NCBI GenBank assembly: GCA_022708585.1
Contig: JAKIYJ010000076.1
Coordinates: forward strand, 1-6,939
Origin: Bacteroidota bacterium
Lineage (GTDB): Bacteria > Bacteroidota > Bacteroidia > Bacteroidales > JAKIYJ01
DNA: 6,939 nucleotides
Direction: 5' to 3'
In this document: positions 1 to 5,872 of the stretch, in pieces
Numbering within the stretch: position 1 is the first letter of the stretch
How the letters are laid out: the number at the start of each line of letters is the position of its first letter
Translations under genes and position numbers: made by a program
Notes under the pieces: model-generated
Databases searched by the model: none
What the model was told of the DNA's origin: nothing
The model's input: the letters and a program-made list of their open reading frames with translations, nothing else

Positions 1-166
1 TATCTCCGTCTCTCATTTCGAGTGCTTCATGAATTCCTGTTGAAGCGCCTGATGGGACTGATGCTCTACCAACAACGCCGTTTTCAGTATAAAGGTCAAC
101 TTCAATGGTTGGATTTCCTCTTGAATCAAGGATTTGTCTTCCATGCACATAAACTATTCCACTCAT
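1..166 (-). CDS. eno: Enolase, N-terminal fragment (3' end outside window)
   Basis: Enolase (2-phosphoglycerate to phosphoenolpyruvate, cytoplasmic, glycolysis and gluconeogenesis). Only the first 55 codons are present; the gene runs off the window at base 1. Seen: start ATG at 166-164, then the family's N-terminal motif DSRGNPT at residues 14-20 and the mobile active-site loop SGAST at residues 39-43, whose serine (Ser42) closes over substrate in known enolases, followed by EALEMRDGD at 47-55. The start fits the usual enolase length before DSRGNPT. No Shine-Dalgarno sequence precedes it; the leader is A/T only. It lies 40 bases after rplQ on the same strand with no visible terminator between, so co-transcription with the ribosomal genes is inferred. 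The catalytic lysine, metal ligands and C-terminal barrel lie outside the window, so integrity cannot be judged. Confidence 0.95.
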   Translation of the reverse strand, partial: MSGIVYVHGRQILDSRGNPTIEVDLYTENGVVGRASVPSGASTGIHEALEMRDGD

Positions 167-206
167 AATTAAATAAATTTAGTATTATATGTTAAAAAAA
201 ATAATT

Positions 207-824
207 TTACAGATTGTGTTTTTCGTCAATATTTTCAGAATTATCAGGTATTTCAATATTATCATTTTGAGTAATTTCATCTTGTGGAATATTTTCAGTA
301 TTTTGAGTTTGATTATCACTTGGCGGGTTATCATCAGAAATAGTGTTATTATTTTCATCAACAGAGATTTCGGAAGGGGCATTAATATCAGTAATTTTCT
401 TTTTTGATTTGCTGCCGCGGCGTGATGTTTTAATTTTCTTTTCTTCTGTATTATAAAGCATAAGTTCGTTATAATCGACCAGTTCTATTTTACAGATTTC
501 AGCATTGTCGCCTTTGCGAGTACCTAATTTAAGTATTCTGGTATATCCACCGGGTCTATCAGCGATTTTAACTGCTACATTTCTAAAAAGTTCAGTAACG
601 GCATCTTTATTTTGCAAATAGCTGAATACTATGCGGCGTGAATGGGTATTATCAATTTTAGCGCGAGTAAATATAGGTTCAGCATATTTTTTTAATGCTT
701 TAGCTTTAGCCACAGTAGTAATAATACTTTTATGTTTAATAAGAGAGCAGGTCATATTTGCGAGCATAGCATTTCTATGAGCGCTTTTTCTTGAGAGGTG
801 ATTTATTTTTTTTAAATGTCTCAT
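207..824 (-). CDS. rplQ: 50S ribosomal protein L17 (bL17) with long acidic C-terminal tail
   Basis: Large-subunit protein bL17, which sits near the peptide exit tunnel on 23S rRNA. Residues 1-120 are the conserved core: MRHLKKINHLSR at the start, then CSLIKHKSI (26-34), TTVAKAKALKKY (36-47), RPGGYTRILKLG (90-101) and ELVDYNE (114-120). The protein is 205 residues, against 127 in E. coli. The excess is a tail with two parts: a basic linker (about 128-144, rich in K/R/S), then a segment rich in N, D, E, S and T (145-201) that has 16 acidic residues and no Lys or Arg. Bacteroidota L17 proteins are known to carry variable C-terminal extensions; the role of this one is unknown and it is probably disordered. 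It starts 13 bases after rpoA, as usual for the last gene of the alpha operon. Stop is TAA. No Shine-Dalgarno sequence precedes the start. Confidence 0.97.
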   Translation of the reverse strand: MRHLKKINHLSRKSAHRNAMLANMTCSLIKHKSIITTVAKAKALKKYAEPIFTRAKIDNTHSRRIVFSYLQNKDAVTELFRNVAVKIADRPGGYTRILKLGTRKGDNAEICKIELVDYNELMLYNTEEKKIKTSRRGSKSKKKITDINAPSEISVDENNNTISDDNPPSDNQTQNTENIPQDEITQNDNIEIPDNSENIDEKHNL

Positions 825-837
825 TTTAAAATATTCT

Positions 838-1824
838 TTAATCTTTGTCCAACTTATATTTTGTTACATTCATTCCGAAATCAAGGTTTTTGGATTTAAC
901 AAGTTCTTCTATTTCTGCTAAGGATTTTTTACCAAAGTTTCTAAATTTAAGTAGATCATTTTTATTATATACTACCAGATCTCCCAGTGTTGCAATTTCG
1001 GCGGATTTCAAGCAGTTGAGGGCTCTAACTGAGAGGTCCAGGTCGTCAAGGCGAGTTTTAAGTAATTGACGTATTTGTGATGAGATATCATCAAATTCAT
1101 CATTTATTAAATTATTAGCATTAGCAATGTCTTCATCAGAGAAAAGCATAAAAAGATGAATTAAAATATTAGCAGATTCTTTCAAAGCATCTTTTGGAGA
1201 TATTGAGCCATCAGTTATGATTTCCATAATCAATTTTTCGTAGTCGGTTTTTTGCTCTACTCTATAATTTTCTATAGAATATTTTACATTTTTAATTGGG
1301 GTAAAAATGGAGTCAATAGGGATAGTACCTAATGGGGCATTAAGTGATTTATTTTCTTCCGCTGGTACATATCCTCTTCCTTTTTCTATGGCAAGTTCCA
1401 TAGAAAGTTTAACAGAAGGTTCCAGGTTGCAAATAACGAGATCTGGGTTAAGTACTTGAAAATTAGACATAAATTTATTAAGATCTTCGGCTTTAAATAC
1501 TTCTTTATGATTAATATTGACGACTATTTTTTCGCCACTATTGTTTGTAGTTAATTGTTTTAATCTAACCTGTTTAAGATTAAGTACGATATCACTAACA
1601 TCTTCCATTACTCCGGGTATAGCGCAAAATTCCTGTTCGACTCCTTCGATTTTTAAAGAAGTAAAAGCAAAGCCTTCGAGTGAAGAAAGCAGAACTCTTC
1701 TAAGAGCATTTCCGATAGTGAGTCCATAACCTGGTTCTAATGGACGGAATTCAAATATTCCTTTATAATTGTCGGATTCAAGCATTATAACTTTATCCGG
1801 TTTTTGAAAGCTTAATATTGACAT
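838..1824 (-). CDS. rpoA: DNA-directed RNA polymerase subunit alpha
   Basis: Alpha subunit of RNA polymerase (328 residues, normal length). The N-terminal domain (about 1-230) dimerises and scaffolds beta and beta'; it shows FEFRPLEPGYGLTIGNALRR (25-43) and LLSSLEGFA (45-53). The C-terminal domain (about 255-320) binds UP-element DNA and activators. Its DNA-contact residues are kept: Arg267, Asn270 and Lys273 in the VRALNCLK motif, and Gly298, Lys300, Ser301 and Glu304 in FGKKSLAEI, matching E. coli R265, N268, K271, G296, K298, S299 and E302. The end YKLDKD is typical of Bacteroidota alpha subunits. It lies 30 bases after rpsD and 13 before rplQ, the standard alpha-operon position that couples polymerase and ribosome synthesis. 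The leader is A/T-rich, without a Shine-Dalgarno sequence. Confidence 0.98.
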   Translation of the reverse strand: MSILSFQKPDKVIMLESDNYKGIFEFRPLEPGYGLTIGNALRRVLLSSLEGFAFTSLKIEGVEQEFCAIPGVMEDVSDIVLNLKQVRLKQLTTNNSGEKIVVNINHKEVFKAEDLNKFMSNFQVLNPDLVICNLEPSVKLSMELAIEKGRGYVPAEENKSLNAPLGTIPIDSIFTPIKNVKYSIENYRVEQKTDYEKLIMEIITDGSISPKDALKESANILIHLFMLFSDEDIANANNLINDEFDDISSQIRQLLKTRLDDLDLSVRALNCLKSAEIATLGDLVVYNKNDLLKFRNFGKKSLAEIEELVKSKNLDFGMNVTKYKLDKD

Positions 1825-1854
1825 TTATTTAATTTTAAAATGAAATAATAATTA

Positions 1855-2460
1855 TTATTTAGAATATAATTCAACAATCAATTGTTCTTTAATATTTTCG
1901 GGTATTTCGTCACGGTCTGGATAATTAAGAAATTTTCCTGACATTAAAGCGTTATCCCATTCGAGCCATGAATATTTATTAGAGTTATATGCCAGAGAAT
2001 TGGTAATAAGTTCCATAGATCTTGATCGTTCACGTACGCCAATGATATCACCGGCTTTCACTGAATATGAAGGGATATTGTTTACTTTACCATTAACGAG
2101 TATATGGCGATGTGAAACAAGCTGGCGAGCAGCGGCTCTTGTTGGGGCAATACCCATACGATATACGACATTATCAAGTCTTGCTTCTATAAGTTGTAAC
2201 AATACTTCTCCTGTAATACCTTTTTTGCTGGAAGCTTTTTTGAAGAGGTTACGGAATTGTTTTTCGAGTATACCATAAGTATATTTAGCTTTTTGTTTTT
2301 CTTGAAGTTGAGTACCATATTCAGATTGTTTTCTTCTATGTTTTGAGCTGCCGTGCATTCCTGGGGGGAAACTTTTTTTATCCAGATATTTGTCAGGTCC
2401 AAAGATAGGTTCTTTAAATTTTCTTGCTATTCTTGATTTTGGTCCAATATATTTTGCCAT
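1855..2460 (-). CDS. rpsD: 30S ribosomal protein S4 (uS4), zinc-free form
   Basis: Primary 16S rRNA-binding protein that starts assembly of the 30S body. In E. coli S4 also represses the alpha operon; nothing here shows whether that holds in this organism. It has 201 residues, the normal length. The N-terminal region has GPKSRIARKFKEPIFGPDK (6-24); residues 94-157 form the S4 RNA-binding domain, with RLDNVVYRMGIAPTRAAARQ (94-113) and VNNIPSYSVKAGDIIGVRER (126-145). The C-terminus is IPENIKEQLIVELYSK, as in Bacteroidota S4. The protein contains no cysteine, so it is the C-minus type without the N-terminal zinc knuckle found in some bacteria. It lies 60 bases after rpsK, one of the larger gaps in the operon, in which no clear promoter or hairpin is visible. 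Confidence 0.98.
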   Translation of the reverse strand: MAKYIGPKSRIARKFKEPIFGPDKYLDKKSFPPGMHGSSKHRRKQSEYGTQLQEKQKAKYTYGILEKQFRNLFKKASSKKGITGEVLLQLIEARLDNVVYRMGIAPTRAAARQLVSHRHILVNGKVNNIPSYSVKAGDIIGVRERSRSMELITNSLAYNSNKYSWLEWDNALMSGKFLNYPDRDEIPENIKEQLIVELYSK

Positions 2461-2520
2461 AATAGATTTTTAATATTTAAATTTTGTATTCTTCAATTTA
2501 ATAAAAGTATGTAAATAATA

Positions 2521-2910
2521 TTAAACTCTTCTTCTTTTGGGCGGTCTACAGCCATTATGGGGTATAGGAGTAATATCAATTATTTCCATAACTTCTATGC
2601 CTGATGTATGAATAGTTCTGATAGCGGATTCACGACCAGCTCCAGGTCCTTTAACAAATAATTTAACTTTTCGCAAGCCGAGGTCATAAGCAACTTTAGA
2701 ACAATTTTCGGCTGCGAGCTGAGCTGCATAAGGGGTATTTTTTTTAGATCCTTTGAATCCCATTTTACCAGCAGATGACCAGGAAATCACTTGTCCTGAT
2801 GAATTTGTTAAAGAAATAATAATGTTATTAAATGATGCTGATACATAAGCTCTACCAATAGTATCAACCTTAACGATTTTTTTCTTTGTACTTTTAGAAG
2901 TTTTAGCCAT
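2521..2910 (-). CDS. rpsK: 30S ribosomal protein S11 (uS11)
   Basis: Small-subunit platform protein that contacts 16S rRNA near the 3' end and the mRNA exit region. It has 129 residues, full length. Conserved elements: a lysine-rich N-terminus (1-14), ASFNNIIISLTNSSG (25-39), SAGKMGFKGSKKNTPYAAQ (46-64), KGPGAGRESAIRT (87-99) and the family signature ITPIPHNGCRPPKRRR (113-128). It sits between rpsM (32 bases upstream) and rpsD (60 bases downstream), the universal alpha-operon order S13-S11-S4. Start ATG at 2910-2908 keeps the typical MAK beginning. Stop is TAA. The leader is A/T-rich with no Shine-Dalgarno sequence. Nothing in the protein departs from the family. Confidence 0.98.
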   Translation of the reverse strand: MAKTSKSTKKKIVKVDTIGRAYVSASFNNIIISLTNSSGQVISWSSAGKMGFKGSKKNTPYAAQLAAENCSKVAYDLGLRKVKLFVKGPGAGRESAIRTIHTSGIEVMEIIDITPIPHNGCRPPKRRRV

Positions 2911-2942
2911 ATTTTTAAAATAATTTCTCTATAAAATAATGA

Positions 2943-3323
2943 TTAACCTTTTGTAGTTTTTTTCTTATTAGCTACAGTTTTTTTTCTGCCTTTACGTGTA
3001 CGTGCATTATTTTTTGTACTTTGTCCTCTAACAGGTAAACCGCTACGATGTCGAATGCCTCTATAGCAACCAATATCCATCAGGCGTTTAATATTCATAG
3101 AAGTTTCGCTTCTTACTTCTTCTTCTATTTTATAATTGTTATTAATCATTTCCCTGATTTTGTTTTGTTCTTCATCAGTCCAGTCGCCTACTTTTTTGTT
3201 AATATCGATTCCTAAATCCATAAGGATTTTTTTTGCAGTGCTACGGCCTATCCCATAAATATAGGTAAGTCCTATTTCACCTCTTTTATTTTTGGGTAAT
3301 TCTTTTCCACCAATACGTGCCAT
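2943..3323 (-). CDS. rpsM: 30S ribosomal protein S13 (uS13)
   Basis: Protein of the 30S head that contacts P-site tRNA and forms inter-subunit bridges with the 50S subunit. It has 126 residues against 118 in E. coli. The N-terminal helical part has LPKNKRGEIGLTYIYGIGRS (9-28); the central signature is MNIKRLMDIGCYRGIRHRSG (76-95), followed by LPVRGQSTKNNARTRKG (96-112). The C-terminal extension (113-126) is very rich in Lys and Thr and reaches toward the tRNA in known ribosomes; the KKTVANKKK form is common in Bacteroidota. It follows rpmJ by 22 bases and precedes rpsK by 32 bases. It is the first gene of the classical alpha operon, but no promoter is evident directly before it. Confidence 0.98.
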   Translation of the reverse strand: MARIGGKELPKNKRGEIGLTYIYGIGRSTAKKILMDLGIDINKKVGDWTDEEQNKIREMINNNYKIEEEVRSETSMNIKRLMDIGCYRGIRHRSGLPVRGQSTKNNARTRKGRKKTVANKKKTTKG

Positions 3324-3345
3324 ATAAATTTTATTTATTTAATAT

Positions 3346-3462
3346 TTAACCTTGACGTTGTTTATATTTAGGATTTTTTTTGTTAATAACATAAAGGGTA
3401 CCCTTTCGACGTACAATTTTGCATTCAGGTGTTCTTTTTTTTATTGATGCCTTTACTTTCAT
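3346..3462 (-). CDS. rpmJ: 50S ribosomal protein L36 (bL36), zinc-ligand-poor form
   Basis: A 38-residue large-subunit protein. It starts MKVKASIKKRTPECK and ends NPKYKQRQG, which aligns without gaps to E. coli L36. In the zinc form the ligands are Cys11, Cys14, Cys27 and His33. Here they are Thr11, Cys14, Asn27 and Tyr33, so only one ligand remains and zinc binding by this site is not expected. This pattern is the usual one in Bacteroidota and is a good lineage marker rather than damage. Start ATG is at 3462-3460 and stop TAA at 3348-3346. It lies 38 bases after infA and 22 before rpsM, the standard infA-rpmJ-rpsM order. No Shine-Dalgarno sequence is visible. Loss of zinc binding may help growth under zinc limitation; that is inference. 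Confidence 0.97.
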   Translation of the reverse strand: MKVKASIKKRTPECKIVRRKGTLYVINKKNPKYKQRQG

Positions 3463-3500
3463 TTTATTTAATATAAAAATTGCATTATTAAAATTAATTA

Positions 3501-3719
3501 TTATTTATATCGAAAACAAATTCTTCCTTTTGTTAAATCATAGACTGACATTTCAACTTTAACCTTATCACCGGGTAATATTTTAATATAATGCATTCTC
3601 ATTTTCCCGGAGATATGGGCTGTAATAATATGGCCATTTTCCAGTTCTACGCGAAACATTGCGTTGCCCAGAGATTCAATCACAGTTCCATCTTGTTCTA
3701 TTGCAGATTGTTTTGCCAT
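3501..3719 (-). CDS. infA: Translation initiation factor IF-1
   Basis: IF1 binds the ribosomal A site and works with IF2 and IF3 to place initiator tRNA. It has 72 residues, the same length as E. coli IF1, and forms a single OB fold of the S1 type. Seen: MAKQSAIEQDGTVIES at the N-terminus, then NAMFRVELENGHIITAHISG (19-38), KMRMHYIKILPGDKVKVEMS (39-58) and YDLTKGRICFRYK at the end. These match the family along the whole length. It starts 6 bases after the map stop codon in the same frame, so translational coupling is plausible. A perfect match to the Bacteroidota -7 promoter consensus lies 28 to 35 bases before its start codon (see separate entry). No Shine-Dalgarno sequence is seen; the immediate leader is A-rich. 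Confidence 0.98.
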   Translation of the reverse strand: MAKQSAIEQDGTVIESLGNAMFRVELENGHIITAHISGKMRMHYIKILPGDKVKVEMSVYDLTKGRICFRYK

Positions 3720-3725
3720 ATTTTT

Positions 3726-4517
3726 TCAACTTAAAATTTCGGGTTGCAAAGATATTACTTCTTCAAGAAATTTAAAAGTAGAAATTACTTCCGCTTTATT
3801 TTTTCTAACAACAATTTGATGTTCAAAATGGGCTGATGGTTTACCATCCAATGTACGAACAGTCCATCCGTCATTTTCCTGGATTACATTTTTTTTGCCT
3901 AAATTTATCATAGGTTCAATACAGATAACCATTCTTTCTTTTAATTTTTCGCCTCTTCCACGTTTACCATAATTAGGTATTAAAGGTTCTTCATGAAGGG
4001 TGGTACCTATACCATGCCCTACTAGATCTCTTACAACCGAATATCCAAAACTTTCAACATATTTTTGTATTGCGTATCCAATATCTCCGACATGATTACC
4101 ATCTACAGCCATTTCAATTCCTTTATATAGTGATTGTTTTGTTCTGTTTAACAAATATTTAACTTCTTTTTTTACATTTCCAATTGCAAAAGTATAAGCA
4201 TAATCTCCATAATATCCATTTAATTTTACGCCGCAATCTACGGATACAATATCTCCATCTTTTACAATATAATTATTGGGTATTCCGTGTACCACCTTAT
4301 CGTTTAAAGAAACGCACAAAGTTGAAGGATAGCCTTCATATCCTTTAAAAGCAGGTTCTCCGCCGTTATCGCGTATATATTCTTCTGCAATTTTATCAAG
4401 ATAAAGTGTAGTAACTCCTGGTTTTAAAACTTTTGCTACTTCTGCAAGTGTTTTGCCCACGAGTAAGGCACTTTGCCTTAATAAAGATATTTCTTCTTCT
4501 GTTTTAATATAAATCAT
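3726..4517 (-). CDS. map: Type I methionine aminopeptidase
   Basis: Cytoplasmic metalloprotease that removes the initiator methionine from new proteins after deformylation, when the second residue is small. It has 263 residues, close to the 264 of E. coli, with a pita-bread fold. All five metal ligands are present: Asp94 (SVDCG), Asp105 (YYGDYAYTF), His168 (VGHGIG), Glu201 (CIEPM) and Glu232 (FEHQ). The accessory histidines are also kept: His77 in VVHGIP and His175 in TLHEEP. No N-terminal SH3 or zinc-finger extension is present, so it is the short type Ia form. It lies between secY (20 bases upstream) and infA (6 bases downstream). The secY-map-infA order is common in Bacteroidota and Firmicutes and lets export, processing and initiation genes share one transcript. 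Stop is TGA. Confidence 0.98.
   Translation of the reverse strand: MIYIKTEEEISLLRQSALLVGKTLAEVAKVLKPGVTTLYLDKIAEEYIRDNGGEPAFKGYEGYPSTLCVSLNDKVVHGIPNNYIVKDGDIVSVDCGVKLNGYYGDYAYTFAIGNVKKEVKYLLNRTKQSLYKGIEMAVDGNHVGDIGYAIQKYVESFGYSVVRDLVGHGIGTTLHEEPLIPNYGKRGRGEKLKERMVICIEPMINLGKKNVIQENDGWTVRTLDGKPSAHFEHQIVVRKNKAEVISTFKFLEEVISLQPEILS
3747..3754 (-). promoter_or_regulatory. Candidate Bacteroidota -7 promoter element before infA
   Basis: The minus strand reads TATCTTTG, a perfect match to the known Bacteroidota -7 box TAnnTTTG, inside the last codons of map and 28 to 35 bases before the infA start codon. A T-rich run lies about 20 bases further upstream, but no clear TTG -33 box is present at the usual distance. 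Two other matches to the -7 consensus occur inside genes (2400-2407 in rpsD and 4187-4194 in map), so chance is a real possibility. If real, it would give infA and the alpha operon their own promoter. Confidence 0.25.
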
Positions 4518-4537
4518 TTCAGGTTATAAATTACAAA

Positions 4538-5866
4538 TCAACCAGTCATACTGAATGAAGAACGTCCTTTAATACGTCCTGATTTTGTTAGACCGTCATA
4601 ATGTCGCATTAAAAGATGACTTTCAATTTGTTGTAGAGTATCAAGAATAACGCCGACGAGAATAAGCAATGATGTACCTCCATAAAACTGGGCAAATTGG
4701 CTGTTAATGCCTGCGAGACTGACAAGTGCGGGCATAATAGCCACGAAAGCAAGGAATATTGACCCTGGAAGAGTAAAACCGCCATTTTTTTTCATATCTT
4801 CTGCCATTTGATTAGGATTAATAGTAATAGCAGTATAGAAATAAGTAAATAATATAATAAGGACAGCGAAAGTAAAATTATACCAGAATCCATTAAAATT
4901 AGTAAAAGCGGCTACGAAGCCTGATAGAGATTCAGAATTTGAAAAGCCTGCGATAGTAATTGGAATAAACATAATTGCTTGAGCGAATATAATTGGCATA
5001 ACGCCAGCCGCATTAACTTTTAGAGGTATATATTGACGAACGCCGCCATATTGTTTATTTCCGACAATTCTTTTAGCGTATTGAACGGGGATTTTTCTTG
5101 TGCCTTGAACCAATAGTATGCAGACAAGAATAACCAAAACAAGAATAACGAGTTCAACAACAAAAACTACAAGTCCTCCTCCTTGTTCTTCGAGACGTGA
5201 TAAAAATTCAGATGCAAGAGCAAAAGGGAGGCGAGCTATGATGCCAATCATAATAATAAGAGAAATTCCATTACCTATGCCTTTGTCTGTAATTTTTTCA
5301 CCCAGCCACATAATAAACATAGTGCCAGCAACAAGAATTATTATTGACATTGCCCAGAATAAAAAATTTTGTCCAACAGCCGGATCGAGTAATGGTATTG
5401 TAGGGTACATATTTCCAGTAATTTTATCAACATAATAAGGACCAATTGTATTTATTAAATTAGTTATATAAGCTGGTGCCTGTCCTACGGTAATTAAGAC
5501 AGTTAGATAACGAGTAATCTGGTTCATTTTTTTTCTTCCGCTTTCGCCTTCTTTTTGAAGTTTTTGGAAATAAGGTACAGCAATACCAAGCAATTGAACT
5601 ACAATAGAAGCGCTAATGTAGGGCATAATACCAAGTGCGAAAATTGAGGCTTTAGAGAAAGCTCCGCCTGAGAACATATTCAGCAAGCCAAGAATTCCAT
5701 CTTTGGTTTGTTGTTGGAGATTAGTTAATCCTCTTGGGTCAACGCCTGGTAAGACAATATGACATCCAAGCCTGTAGAGTAAAATTATACCCAGAGTAAA
5801 AAGTATTCTCTTTTTAAGATCTTCAATCTTAAAAATATTTCTAATAGTTTCTATGAATTTTTTCAT
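4538..5866 (-). CDS. secY: Protein translocase subunit SecY, C5 loop shortened
   Basis: Central channel of the Sec translocon in the inner membrane; it partners with SecE, SecG, SecA and the ribosome. It has 442 residues. Ten membrane segments can be placed roughly at 20-40, 74-95, 117-138, 167-189, 198-214, 231-254, 284-306, 327-349, 366-386 and 393-415. The plug region is near 55-73 (GLLNMFSGGAFSKAS). The C4 loop (255-283) keeps VQGTRKIPVQYAKRIVG (253-269), and the C-tail keeps LMRHYDGLTKSGRIKGR. Odd: TM8 is followed by NPNQMAEDMKKNGGF (350-364) and then directly by TLPGSIFLAFV of TM9. SecY of E. coli, B. subtilis and Bacteroidota has about 21 further residues here, of the type PGxxPGxxTxxY. 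The frame is intact across the gap. The periplasmic loop after TM3 (about 139-166) is longer than in Bacteroides as I recall it, so total length looks normal. It starts 6 bases after rplO. Confidence 0.97.
   Translation of the reverse strand: MKKFIETIRNIFKIEDLKKRILFTLGIILLYRLGCHIVLPGVDPRGLTNLQQQTKDGILGLLNMFSGGAFSKASIFALGIMPYISASIVVQLLGIAVPYFQKLQKEGESGRKKMNQITRYLTVLITVGQAPAYITNLINTIGPYYVDKITGNMYPTIPLLDPAVGQNFLFWAMSIIILVAGTMFIMWLGEKITDKGIGNGISLIIMIGIIARLPFALASEFLSRLEEQGGGLVVFVVELVILVLVILVCILLVQGTRKIPVQYAKRIVGNKQYGGVRQYIPLKVNAAGVMPIIFAQAIMFIPITIAGFSNSESLSGFVAAFTNFNGFWYNFTFAVLIILFTYFYTAITINPNQMAEDMKKNGGFTLPGSIFLAFVAIMPALVSLAGINSQFAQFYGGTSLLILVGVILDTLQQIESHLLMRHYDGLTKSGRIKGRSSFSMTG
4772..4777 (-). 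other. secY: Junction of the missing C5 segment in secY
   Basis: Codons 364 (TTT, Phe) and 365 (ACT, Thr) meet between bases 4775 and 4774. By alignment from memory with E. coli SecY, Phe364 equals Phe352 and Thr365 equals Thr374, so the equivalents of residues 353-373 are absent. That is 21 residues, or 63 bases in frame. The lost part includes the sites of the E. coli secY39 (Arg357) and secY40 (Ala363) mutations. The flanks on both sides are well conserved. Confidence 0.8.
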
Positions 5867-5872
5867 TCACAT
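5867..5872 (-). promoter_or_regulatory. ATG-TGA start-stop pair directly before secY
   Basis: On the minus strand the rplO stop codon TAG is followed at once by ATG TGA and then by the secY ATG, all in one frame. The whole rplO-secY gap is therefore a start codon and a stop codon. It gives rplO a second in-frame stop (TGA) two codons after TAG, and could hold a terminating ribosome next to the secY start for reinitiation. The sequence is certain; the function is inference and chance is possible. Confidence 0.3.

Noticed and set aside
167..206. Intrinsic terminator after rplQ
   Set aside because: There is a run of T on the minus strand, but no GC-rich stem precedes it. Read as plain A/T-rich spacer.
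185..407. Open frames on both strands over the rplQ tail (185-382 minus, 189-407 plus)
   Set aside because: Their Ile/Lys/Phe-rich products reflect the AT-rich, low-complexity coding of the L17 tail. The rplQ frame runs through without a break and ends in a normal TAA.
845..2278. Plus-strand open frames of 70 to 92 codons at 845-1069, 1517-1729 and 2000-2278
   Set aside because: They lie antisense to rpoA and rpsD, whose frames are full length and strongly conserved. The products have no recognisable family features.
2187..2402. Minus-strand frame of 71 codons inside rpsD
   Set aside because: It overlaps the conserved S4 frame out of phase and resembles no known protein.
2400..2407. TATCTTTG on the minus strand inside rpsD as a promoter
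   Set aside because: It falls near the start of the conserved S4 coding region, with no -33 box and no gene start at a suitable distance.
2461..2520. Promoter or S4-type control element in the 60-base rpsK-rpsD gap
   Set aside because: Only a partial match to TAnnTTTG is present (TACTTTTA), and no paired structure stands out from the A/T background.
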